DNA from: Lachnospiraceae bacterium
GTDB taxonomy: Bacteria > Bacillota > Clostridia > Lachnospirales > Lachnospiraceae
Length of the DNA stretch: 60,137 bases
Direction: 5' to 3'
NCBI GenBank assembly: GCA_017394885.1
Contig: JAFPWO010000017.1
Location: forward strand, 1-60,137
Positions 1-7,554 of this stretch are shown here, piece by piece. The position numbers and the translations under genes were made by a program. Below the pieces are notes generated by a model. The model saw only the letters and a list, made by a program, of their open reading frames with translations. It was not told where the DNA came from and did not search any database. How positions within the stretch are numbered: position 1 is the stretch's first letter; every line of letters starts with the position of its first letter.

Positions 1-2
1 AG

Positions 3-1379
3 AACAGCTCGCTCTATCTCTCCGCGCTCTCCAATGACGTGAACACCATCGAAACGGAGTTCATCGGGCGGCTGCAAAACACCGTTCAGGTGGGCATTGC
101 GTTCATCGGCGCGCTGGGTCTCATGCTCTGGTGCAGCCCGCTGCTGACACTGATCGCCATCGGTTTCTCCCTGCTGCCCATCATCGTCTCCGTGGTCCTG
201 GGAAACAAGGCGGCAATCGCGGAAAAGAATGTTTCCGATCAAAAAGAGAGCTATACCGGCATGCTTAAGGACGCACTCATGGGCTTCTCTGTGATCAAGA
301 GCTTTAAGGCGGAGAAAAGCATTGCTGCTTTGCATGATCACAGCAATGAGGATGTAGCGGAGGCTTCGAAAAAGCGCACGAAGGTGAACGTACTGGTGAG
401 CTATTCCTCCGGCGTTGCGGGCGCGATCCTGCAGTTCGGCGTGTTCTTTGTCGCCGCCGCGATGGCGCTCTCCGGCAGGGGCATCACGGCAGGTACCGCG
501 ATTGTATTTGTTCAGCTCCTCAACTACGTGCTGGGGCCCATTCAGGCATTCCCGGTGTTCTTTGCAGGTACAAAGTCCGCTTTCGGGCTGATCGACAAGC
601 TGGCCGCAGCATTGAACAAAAACGTCCCCGACGAGGGCGAGCAGATCCCGCCCCAGCTCACCGAGGGGATCTCGGTCAGGAATCTTGCCTTTGCCTATGA
701 GGAAGGAAAGCCGGTGCTTTGTGACGTGGACATGGACCTGCGCGCCGGCGGCTGCTACGCGCTGGTAGGCGGCTCCGGCAGCGGCAAATCGACGATCCTG
801 AACCTGATGATGGCATCCTCCAAAAACTATCAGGGCGAGATCCTCTACGACGGAAAAGAACTCAAAACCGTTTCCACCGATTCGCTCTATGACCTGGTGT
901 CCATCATTCAGCAGAATGTATTCGTCTTCAACAGCACGATCCGCGACAACATCACCATGTTCTCCCGGTTTCCGGAGGAGGAGATCGACCGCGCCGTACG
1001 GCTGTCCGGCCTGAAAAAGCTGATCGATGAAAAAGGCGCGGACTATCGCTGCGGCGAAAACGGCTCAGGACTTTCCGGCGGCGAGCGGCAACGGATCTCC
1101 ATTGCCCGGGCCCTGCTTCGCAAGACCCCGGTACTCTTCGTGGATGAGGCCACGGCCTCGCTGGATGCCGAAACCTCCTTCGAGGTGCTGGACGCCATCC
1201 TGAAGCTGGACGGCTACACGCGCGTTATCGTCACCCACGACCTGGATGAAAACATCCTGCGCCGCTGCAGCGGCCTATTCGCCCTGAAAAACGGCGAGGT
1301 CTCGGAACAGGGGACCTTCGAGGAACTGATGAACCGGAAGGGCTACTTCTATTCCCTGTTCACCGTCTCCCAGAGCTGA
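3..1379 (+). CDS. ABC exporter, fused permease/ATPase, 5' truncated
   Basis: The frame is open from the first complete codon at position 3, so the gene begins outside the window. The visible 458 residues are the second part of a type 1 ABC exporter membrane domain with at least three hydrophobic helices, followed by a complete nucleotide-binding domain. The Walker A motif GGSGSGKST, the signature LSGGERQR, the Walker B stretch VLFVDEATA and the H-loop THD are all present. Such half-transporters dimerise in the membrane and export drugs, lipids or peptides; the substrate cannot be told here. A second half-transporter may lie upstream, since these genes often come in pairs. Nothing looks broken. 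Confidence 0.93.
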   Translation, partial: NSSLYLSALSNDVNTIETEFIGRLQNTVQVGIAFIGALGLMLWCSPLLTLIAIGFSLLPIIVSVVLGNKAAIAEKNVSDQKESYTGMLKDALMGFSVIKSFKAEKSIAALHDHSNEDVAEASKKRTKVNVLVSYSSGVAGAILQFGVFFVAAAMALSGRGITAGTAIVFVQLLNYVLGPIQAFPVFFAGTKSAFGLIDKLAAALNKNVPDEGEQIPPQLTEGISVRNLAFAYEEGKPVLCDVDMDLRAGGCYALVGGSGSGKSTILNLMMASSKNYQGEILYDGKELKTVSTDSLYDLVSIIQQNVFVFNSTIRDNITMFSRFPEEEIDRAVRLSGLKKLIDEKGADYRCGENGSGLSGGERQRISIARALLRKTPVLFVDEATASLDAETSFEVLDAILKLDGYTRVIVTHDLDENILRRCSGLFALKNGEVSEQGTFEELMNRKGYFYSLFTVSQS

Positions 1380-1809
1380 TCGGATCTATTGAACGGAGCC
1401 TCCGCGGGCAGAAGAAGATACTCCTGCGGTGCACAGACAGAATCGCCCTGCAAGTCTGAGATTTGCAGGGCATAATTATTGAAACAATAGAATTGATTTT
1501 TTGACTGTTATCGTGTAAAATGTTTACAATATTGTTGGACAGGAATGCAGACCAGTGATCAACAGTGCTGCCATCGGCTAACTGAACAGAGGCGCATAAC
1601 AAAACGAAGGGGGTATCCCCCTTTGATTTGATACGCCGTTTTGGGTAACTTCTGATAGTGGGAACCGCAGGATGCAGCCACGACGGGAGCTGCTTCGATG
1701 CGGTATTTTTGTGCCTGTTTTCGGCAGCCGATGCTATACAGGAACTATTCCATAGAGAATTAATTTAAAGAACGAATAATAATAAAACTGAATGAGTGAG
1801 GAAAACAAC
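1380..1809. other. 430-bp gap with hairpins and no convincing gene
   Basis: No convincing coding frame is seen on either strand. The gap holds a 9-bp hairpin at 1445-1471, a promoter-like TTGACT-N18-TACAAT at 1501-1530, and a second hairpin with seven-base arms (AAGGGGG / CCCCCTT, three-base loop) at 1607-1623. The promoter-like pair lies about 280 bases upstream of the acetyltransferase start, which leaves a long untranslated leader or a small RNA as possibilities. No tRNA or known riboswitch pattern is visible. Confidence 0.5.
1445..1471 (+). terminator. Possible terminator of the ABC exporter gene
   Basis: A perfect 9-bp stem, GCCCTGCAA paired with TTGCAGGGC, with a nine-base loop, lies 65 bases after the exporter stop codon. 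The following bases are A/T-rich but not a clean T-run, so termination strength is uncertain. Confidence 0.4.
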
Positions 1810-2334
1810 ATGATAAGATTCGAAACCGACAGGCTGATCCTGCGCAACTATACGATGGATGACGTACCGGCCGTGCATGAATACTTTTCAGTTGAGGAAG
1901 TGTCACGGTATGAGGATTTCTGGCCGCAGACGATCGAAGAAGTGGCAGAGGGCCTCGATGCATGGAAAGATATGGACAACCGCATGGCCGTCGTCCTGAA
2001 GGAGACCGGCGAACTGATCGGAAGCGCCGGATACTGGGACGATGAGGAAGATGAAGACGGAGAGACGGAATACTCGATCGACTTCGATTTTAACCCGAGA
2101 TTCTGGCACAAAGGATACGCTTTCGAAGCGTCAAAAGAGGTCGTGCGGCATCTTACGGAAGACCTGCACGTAGGAGAGATCTGGGGAGAATGCGACGAGA
2201 GAAATACCGCGTCGGCAAGGCTTCTGGAGCGGCTGGGCTTTGAACTGATAGAGATCGTTGACGACGCCTATAAAGAAGACGCCGAGGGGAATCCCATCAT
2301 GATCCGGTCAAAGGTATACAAATATACCGTTTAA
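1810..2334 (+). CDS. GNAT acetyltransferase, RimJ/RimL type
   Basis: This 174-residue protein has the layout of RimJ/RimL-like N-acetyltransferases, which move an acetyl group from acetyl-CoA to a protein N-terminus or a small amine. It opens with FETDRLILRNY, typical of the family, and near the C-terminus has the N..S.RLLERLGF stretch that closes the acetyl-CoA fold. I chose the ATG at 1810 because a GAGG site lies eight bases upstream; the ATG at 1792 has no such site. It stands alone, 25 bases before the hydrolase gene, so the two may be co-transcribed. The target is unknown. Confidence 0.85.
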   Translation: MIRFETDRLILRNYTMDDVPAVHEYFSVEEVSRYEDFWPQTIEEVAEGLDAWKDMDNRMAVVLKETGELIGSAGYWDDEEDEDGETEYSIDFDFNPRFWHKGYAFEASKEVVRHLTEDLHVGEIWGECDERNTASARLLERLGFELIEIVDDAYKEDAEGNPIMIRSKVYKYTV

Positions 2335-2359
2335 ATCAGTATCTGTGGAGGAATTTTAT

Positions 2360-3736
2360 ATGGATAAGAATACAATGATGCAACAATTAGCCCTGGCGCT
2401 GCAGGAAAAGGACGCCTTCAATGGGGCGTGGCTTTATGCGGAAAACGGCGAGATCGTCAGTAAGGGAGCCCTCGGCTTCCGGGATCCCGAAGACCGGCTT
2501 CCGATCACGGAGGACTCCATTTTCCAGCTGGCTTCGGTCAGCAAGACGTTCACGGCGGCGGCGGTCATGCTGATGATGCGGCAGGGGCTGCTCGGCCTGG
2601 AGGACAGGATCACAAAGTATTTCCCGGAGCTTAGCGCATACGAGGGCGTGACGGTGCGCCATCTGCTGAACCACACGAGCGGAATTCCCGACTACTTTGA
2701 CGATGGGGACTGGTTCATCAGGATCTGGAAGGAAGAAAAGCGGGTCCCGGGCAACGACGAGATCCTGCGCTTCCTTCTTGAGACCAAGGCGAAACCGTAC
2801 TTCGCCCCGGGGGAGGGTCTGCATTACTCCAACACCGGCTACAATCTGTTGGCGCTGCTGGTGGAGCGGCTCTCCGGTATGCCCTATGAGGCGTTCCTGC
2901 AGAAAAATATCTTCGAGCCCGCCGGCATGACCGCCACCCGCTGCTGTCATATCCGCAGGGACGGGGTTCCGTTTGAAAACTATGCCCAGGCGACGGTGTA
3001 CGATGGCGACAAATGCGTGGCCGACGTGGACTCCGAAGAGGTCGGAGAGGTAGTCGCCTTCGACGGCCTGAACGGCGACGACTATGTGTATACCAATATC
3101 TTCGATATGCTTCGCTGGGACAAGGCGCTGCGCGAGGGCAGGGTGCTCACGGCGGAAGAGCAGAAACTCATGTACACTCCCGGAAAGCTGAATAACGGCG
3201 AAAACGCTGTTTATGATGAGGACGACGGGCTGGGCTACGGCTTCGGCTGGGCTGTCGGACAGGAAGAGGCGTACGGTCTCGTCGTCAGTCACAGCGGCGG
3301 TATGCCGGGCGTCACCACCTGGTTCGAGCGTTTCATCGACGCGGACAGGACGCTTGTGATCCTCAGCTGCCGGGACTTCCGGGACGTCAGAGCGCATGAA
3401 GGCTACTGGGACGGCATGGAAGCCGTCGCAAGGGACAAGGAGCCGGAGCCGGTAAGATCCATCGAGGATATCACGCTCAAGGACCCCGACAGGTCGAAGT
3501 GGGAAAGCTTCTGCGGAAAGTACGAGCATCCCGAGGACGCCGATTTCATCGTCGACGAGGTCTTCCTGAAGGACGGCGAGCTTCATGCCAACGCCATCGA
3601 CGAGGACGGCGATGCGCTGAGCTTCCGCCTCTATCCCATCGGGGAAGACGAATTCGGCCGCAAGGGCGGCATGCTCAAGGTAAAATTCGGCGACGGCTGC
3701 CTGATGATGGGCGATACGACCTGCAAGAAGCGGTAA
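2360..3736 (+). CDS. Serine hydrolase of the beta-lactamase (class C/PBP4*) fold
   Basis: The 458-residue protein carries the three active-site motifs of the beta-lactamase/penicillin-binding fold: SVSK at residues 59-62 (nucleophile serine and general-base lysine), YSN near residue 155, and HSGG in place of KTG around residue 315. Family members are esterases, D-aminopeptidases or carboxypeptidases, and few are true beta-lactamases. There is no signal peptide, so it probably acts in the cytoplasm. A C-terminal domain of about 110 residues follows the catalytic part, as in many such esterases. The start is the ATG at 2360, eight bases after GGAGG. The substrate is unknown, and resistance should not be assumed. 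Confidence 0.85.
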   Translation: MDKNTMMQQLALALQEKDAFNGAWLYAENGEIVSKGALGFRDPEDRLPITEDSIFQLASVSKTFTAAAVMLMMRQGLLGLEDRITKYFPELSAYEGVTVRHLLNHTSGIPDYFDDGDWFIRIWKEEKRVPGNDEILRFLLETKAKPYFAPGEGLHYSNTGYNLLALLVERLSGMPYEAFLQKNIFEPAGMTATRCCHIRRDGVPFENYAQATVYDGDKCVADVDSEEVGEVVAFDGLNGDDYVYTNIFDMLRWDKALREGRVLTAEEQKLMYTPGKLNNGENAVYDEDDGLGYGFGWAVGQEEAYGLVVSHSGGMPGVTTWFERFIDADRTLVILSCRDFRDVRAHEGYWDGMEAVARDKEPEPVRSIEDITLKDPDRSKWESFCGKYEHPEDADFIVDEVFLKDGELHANAIDEDGDALSFRLYPIGEDEFGRKGGMLKVKFGDGCLMMGDTTCKKR

Positions 3737-3750
3737 GAATACGGAAACAA

Positions 3751-3775
3751 GGCGGCGGGGATCAACCCCGCCGCC
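3751..3775 (+). terminator. Rho-independent terminator after the serine hydrolase gene
   Basis: A perfect 10-bp GC stem (GGCGGCGGGG / CCCCGCCGCC) with a five-base loop lies 14 bases after the stop codon. The T-run after it is short (ATTTG). Confidence 0.7.
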
Positions 3776-4126
3776 GGATTTGTAACAGCACTTTAAAATG
3801 GCGCAAGGCCCTTTCCTGTCCGGAGAGAATCTGCAGAAACGACCGGCGCAGGTACATCCGGCGAAAGCCTTAATAAAGCCAAAGGGCGATTTAAAATAGT
3901 CATTTATTCTTTCTGTGACTTTATTGAACTTGACTTTTGACAGCTTTAGCAAGAACATTTCTCATATTCTTGAATCTGGAGAACTGGATCAGATTTCTAT
4001 CGGTTTTTCCGATAAAAGTACCGGCGGCAGAAAACCACAGATCAGTGTTTGATGACTCCATAGCGAAGAGAGATGATTTAATTGTTTAAAAGTTGTCTGA
4101 CGTAAGCATATTCCAATCACTAGTCC

Positions 4127-4155
4127 TTGCGATACGTAGGATTCGATGCTATACT
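4127..4155 (+). promoter_or_regulatory. Promoter of the MscS channel gene
   Basis: TTGCGA at 4127-4132 and TATACT at 4150-4155 are 17 bases apart, with a TGC extended -10. It lies upstream of the ATG at 4208 and rules out the longer reading frame that would begin at 4127. Confidence 0.6.
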
Positions 4156-4207
4156 GCGGTTATGTCAGAGAAAGAAAGTTTTGAAAAACTTTGCAGAGGG
4201 GAACATC

Positions 4208-5008
4208 ATGGATATTGAAAAGATCAAATCGTTTATAACCACAGCAGGCGTCGATCTGCTTAAGGGGATCCTCATCCTTGTCGTAGGGCTTTTCCTGGTC
4301 CACTGGTTTGTTAAATTCCTGCGGCGCAGCAAGGTTATCGCCAGGCTTGATCCGTCGCTGCAGTCCTTTTTCATCAACGCGATCAAGCTGCTCCTGATCG
4401 TGATCGTCGTCATTTCGACGGCCAGCGTCATCGGGATCCCGCTGACCTCGGTCATTACCCTCTTTGCCTCCGCCGGCGTGGCGATCAGCCTGGGCATGCA
4501 GGGCGCCCTGGGCAATCTGGTCGGCGGCGTGACGCTTCTGATCCTGAAGCCTATCAAGGTCGGGGAATATGTCAAGATCGGGGAGTACAGGGGCATCGTC
4601 AAAAATATCGGTGCGTTCTATACCGAGATCAAGACACTTGATAATTCCCTCATCAGCCTCCCGAACAGCAATCTGACGAATACGGCGATCGTCAACTATT
4701 CCCGGGAAGGCACGTCGCGTGTGGAAGCTTCCTTTACTGTAAGCTACAACAGCGATATGGACAAGGTGCGAGAAGTGCTTCTGAATATGGCGAGAAAGGG
4801 AGAAAAGGTCCTGGAAGATCCGTCGCCCTGGGTGCTGATCACCCAGTGTACGGAAACGGGTATCATTGTCCTTGTCAGGGCCTGGGCCAATGCGGAAGAC
4901 TGGGGGAATGTGTATTATTATCTGCTTGAGAACGGCAAGCGGGCGCTGGATGCGGCGGGCATCAAGGTCCCGTATCAGCAGATGGACGTTCATATCAAAC
5001 AGGACTGA
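4208..5008 (+). CDS. Small-conductance mechanosensitive channel, MscS family
   Basis: This 266-residue membrane protein has three N-terminal hydrophobic segments. The third contains the Gly/Ala-rich pore helix (SAGVAISLGMQGALGNLVGG), and then comes the cytoplasmic beta-domain opening with GEYVKIG. MscS channels open under membrane tension to release solutes after osmotic downshock. The length is close to E. coli MscS (286 residues). The ATG at 4208 has GAGGGG six bases upstream and follows a matching promoter. It is a single-gene unit ended by a strong terminator. Confidence 0.93.
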   Translation: MDIEKIKSFITTAGVDLLKGILILVVGLFLVHWFVKFLRRSKVIARLDPSLQSFFINAIKLLLIVIVVISTASVIGIPLTSVITLFASAGVAISLGMQGALGNLVGGVTLLILKPIKVGEYVKIGEYRGIVKNIGAFYTEIKTLDNSLISLPNSNLTNTAIVNYSREGTSRVEASFTVSYNSDMDKVREVLLNMARKGEKVLEDPSPWVLITQCTETGIIVLVRAWANAEDWGNVYYYLLENGKRALDAAGIKVPYQQMDVHIKQD

Positions 5009-5040
5009 CGCGAATACGTACCGGCGCGATGATACACGGA

Positions 5041-5077
5041 AAAGAACGGACTGATTCTTCGGATCAGTCTGTTCTTT
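5041..5077 (+). terminator. Rho-independent terminator of the MscS gene
   Basis: A 15-bp stem (5041-5055 with 5063-5077, one G-T pair) closes a seven-base loop and runs into TTTTAT. Confidence 0.85.
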
Positions 5078-5087
5078 TATAAAATGC

Positions 5088-5115
5088 TTTACAATTTTGA
5101 CAGATATGGTAATAT
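5088..5115 (+). promoter_or_regulatory. Promoter of the phosphatidyltransferase operon
   Basis: TTTACA at 5088-5093 is 16 bases from TAATAT at 5110-5115, which is preceded by TGG as an extended -10. It begins 10 bases after the channel gene's terminator. Confidence 0.5.
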
Positions 5116-5137
5116 ATAAGGGTTATTTTTTACATGG

Positions 5138-6172
5138 ATGGTTGAAAGCAACATGGCTATGTATCCAAAAGAAAAAGAAGACGAAGTTACGGAAAAGACC
5201 ATAGTGGGAGAAATTGCCCCGTGGCTGGAGACAGAAGAGGAAAAAGCGTCCCGGAAATCCGGGGATACCGACGATCCGGTGGACGTCATCCTTTATCATC
5301 CCCTCGCCATCCGCCTGTCCCACATGTTTATCAAGGCAGGCTGGTCCGCCAATGCCGTGACGCTTCTGTCTCTCTTTTTCGGCGTCGGGGGCAGTATCCT
5401 TTTCTATTCGCAGAACAGATGGATCAATCTGCTGGGCATCGCTCTCGTGGTATTCGCGGCGGTGCTGGACTGCTGCGACGGCCAGATCGCCAGGCTCACC
5501 CATACCAGCAGCCAGCTGGGAAGAGTTCTGGACGGGACCGTGGATATCACCAATTTCCTCGCGATCTATATCGTGCTGGGGCTCAGAATGATGAAGGAGA
5601 ACATCCCCTTCACCGGGACCCCGTGGTCTTTTTATATCTGGATCGTTATCATCGTGGCAATGTACTGCCATGCCAGCCAGGCGCGGATGGGAGACTATTA
5701 CCGGGGGCTGCATCTGTACTTCCTGAAAGGAAGCAGCCGGGCCAATCTGGCGAGAGTGAAAAACCTGGAGGAGGAGCTTGCTTCCCTCCCGAAGGGAAGT
5801 CCGCTTTATGAAAGGATCTACCGCAATATATACCTGATCTATACGAAGGATCAGGAGAAGCATACGCCGAACGCCCAGCGCCTGCTGGATAAGCTGGAGG
5901 AGAAGGACGAGTTCGTCCCGAAAGACCTGGCCGCTGCCTATATTACCCGGAGCCGCCGGTATATCCAGATGACCAACACGCTTACCTATAATATGAGAGC
6001 CTGGACGCTCTTCATTTTGCTCATGCTGGGACTTCACGCCTTTTTCTTCCCCTTTGTTATCATCGTCCTGGAAGTGGTGAAGTATGTTATGATTGCGAAG
6101 TACGAAGCAATCGCCAAAGATATTGACAGGGAATTCTTATCCGCCCACGACGGCACGGGCCGGGCGGTCTGA
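5138..6172 (+). CDS. CDP-alcohol phosphatidyltransferase family protein
   Basis: This 344-residue membrane protein carries the full family motif D-x2-D-G-x2-A-R-x8-G-x3-D-x3-D (beginning LDCCDGQIAR), which binds the metal and CDP-linked lipid. Such enzymes join a CDP-activated lipid or alcohol to a second alcohol and make phospholipid headgroups in the cytoplasmic membrane. A long soluble stretch of about 100 residues sits between the catalytic helices and the last membrane segments, making it longer than PgsA or PssA. No ribosome binding site clearly decides between ATG 5138 and ATG 5153. It lies 19 bases before a flippase-like gene. The alcohol used is unknown. Confidence 0.85.
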   Translation: MVESNMAMYPKEKEDEVTEKTIVGEIAPWLETEEEKASRKSGDTDDPVDVILYHPLAIRLSHMFIKAGWSANAVTLLSLFFGVGGSILFYSQNRWINLLGIALVVFAAVLDCCDGQIARLTHTSSQLGRVLDGTVDITNFLAIYIVLGLRMMKENIPFTGTPWSFYIWIVIIVAMYCHASQARMGDYYRGLHLYFLKGSSRANLARVKNLEEELASLPKGSPLYERIYRNIYLIYTKDQEKHTPNAQRLLDKLEEKDEFVPKDLAAAYITRSRRYIQMTNTLTYNMRAWTLFILLMLGLHAFFFPFVIIVLEVVKYVMIAKYEAIAKDIDREFLSAHDGTGRAV

Positions 6173-6191
6173 ATGCGGACAGAACAGATTC

Positions 6192-7211
6192 ATGAAAAAG
6201 CATTATAAAGGAATATTCTTTTTCATAGGCCTGGCCGGCATCGTCTGGCTCGCGTTAAAAGCCAATCCGGATAAAGTGGACTGGCAGGAATACTTTACGC
6301 CGAAGCTCCTTCTCCTTTTGGGAGGGCTGCTTGCGCTTTGGGCGCTGATTTATGCGATCCATGCCCGGGCATTCCGGCTCGTCATGGGCGAAGCGGGGGC
6401 GGGGATCAGCCGGATCTCTCTGTACCGGCTGTGTATGACCGGGTTTGCGCTCAACAATGTTACGCCGGCGGGCCTCGTCGGCGGAGAACCGTACCGTATC
6501 CTTGAACTGAAGAAGTACATGACCACGGAGAAGGCCACCTCCTCGACGATCAGCTTCAGCCTGATGTACGTGATCGGACACGTGCTGCTGTGGCTGACCG
6601 GGGCTCTTTTGTATTTCTTTATGGGGTGTCCGGGCGAGAAATTTGTTACGATCCTGCTGATCGTATCGGCCCTGATCCTGCTGGCGATCTGCATCTATTT
6701 CTTTGCTTTCCGCCACAAAGCGCTGGTGACCCCTGCTTTCCATTTCTTCTCCAAGCTGCCGCTGGTGGGAAAAAAAGCAAAGGCGATTGCGGAGAAAAGA
6801 GCGGAGCTGTTTACGGAGGTCGACCGCTGCTATGCCGAATTCCACGGAGACAAAAGAACGGTTTACAAAGTGATCCTTCTGGAATACGGCGCCCGGCTTC
6901 TGGAGGGCATGGAATACTTCCTGATTTTCCTCTACCTGGGCACGAACGTACATATCAGCGGAGCGATCCTTATCTTAAGCCTGGCCTCGCTCATCGGAAA
7001 CCTTCTGTTCATGGTGCCCATGCAGGCCGGCACCCGGGAGGGGGGCATGGCCATTGCCCTGGATATTCTGGGAATCAGCTCCGAGACCGGTCTGATGGGC
7101 GGGCTGATCTACCGGATACGGGACCTGATCTGCACGACCGCAGGCATCCTTCTGATCCTGACAACAAGAAAGAAAAAAGAGAAGAGAGAAGACAGTAAGC
7201 CGGCGCAGTAA
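6192..7211 (+). CDS. Flippase-like membrane protein, LPG_synthase_TM (UPF0104) family
   Basis: The protein has 339 residues with about eight hydrophobic segments and the family's conserved stretches NNVTPAGLVGGEPYR and the late Gly-rich MVPMQAGTREGG. This family is the membrane part of MprF, which flips modified phosphatidylglycerol, and also occurs alone as a lipid transporter. No cytoplasmic aminoacyl-transferase domain is present here. I chose the ATG at 6192, 17 bases after the upstream stop. Next to a phosphatidyltransferase, a role in moving that enzyme's lipid product is a reasonable inference, not shown by the sequence. Confidence 0.85.
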   Translation: MKKHYKGIFFFIGLAGIVWLALKANPDKVDWQEYFTPKLLLLLGGLLALWALIYAIHARAFRLVMGEAGAGISRISLYRLCMTGFALNNVTPAGLVGGEPYRILELKKYMTTEKATSSTISFSLMYVIGHVLLWLTGALLYFFMGCPGEKFVTILLIVSALILLAICIYFFAFRHKALVTPAFHFFSKLPLVGKKAKAIAEKRAELFTEVDRCYAEFHGDKRTVYKVILLEYGARLLEGMEYFLIFLYLGTNVHISGAILILSLASLIGNLLFMVPMQAGTREGGMAIALDILGISSETGLMGGLIYRIRDLICTTAGILLILTTRKKKEKREDSKPAQ

Positions 7212-7263
7212 ACTGTACGTCGGCTTGTTTATTGACCGCTGCCGGAAGAAAGAGTGGATACCG

Positions 7264-7425
7264 ATGGCTGACAGCGTGGTAAAAACATGTACACTGGAAG
7301 AGGATCTGCAGGATAATGCCATTATCGCAGACTGCCGTTCCATTCTGAAAAAATACCATTTTACCGATGACGAAGTGGACCTGTCTGCGGAATCCATTAT
7401 CAGAATGCTGGACAGTTACCGGTAA
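7264..7425 (+). CDS. N-terminal fragment of the symporter gene, cut by TAA
   Basis: A 53-residue soluble frame begins at ATG 7264 and stops at TAA 7423-7425. The same frame then runs on without another stop through the whole symporter to 8874. The sequence after the stop (VRKRLGKVELRLFIPGE) continues what looks like a single N-terminal cytoplasmic extension, as found in some clostridial dicarboxylate/amino-acid symporters. I read this as the first part of one gene with a nonsense codon, not as an independent small protein. The ribosome binding site is weak (AGAGTGG, about seven bases upstream). Confidence 0.5.
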   Translation: MADSVVKTCTLEEDLQDNAIIADCRSILKKYHFTDDEVDLSAESIIRMLDSYR

Positions 7426-7554
7426 AAGAACGGTGACGGGACGAAGGTCCGCTACTATGTCCGCAAACGTCTTGGCAAGGTCGAATTACGGCTGTTTATC
7501 CCGGGAGAAAAACACGATCCTTTTGCAGATGATGAACAGAATACCCGCAGTTCC

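Larger units (their letters stand above)
3737..4207. other. 471-bp AT-richer gap, one vestigial-looking frame
   Basis: After the terminator the base composition turns A/T-rich. One frame stays open from a GTG at 3915 to a TGA at 4052 (45 codons, ending in ...GGRKPQISV) but has no ribosome binding site and no match I recognise; it may be the scar of a lost gene. The last 80 bases are the promoter and leader of the channel gene. Confidence 0.4.

Noticed and set aside
2360..3736. True beta-lactamase giving antibiotic resistance
   Set aside because: There is no signal peptide, and the HSGG motif and C-terminal extra domain fit esterase/peptidase relatives.
2387..3958. Long open frame (523 codons) on the minus strand across the serine hydrolase gene
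   Set aside because: It mirrors a GC-rich coding gene, has no ribosome site, and its product is low-complexity with no motifs.
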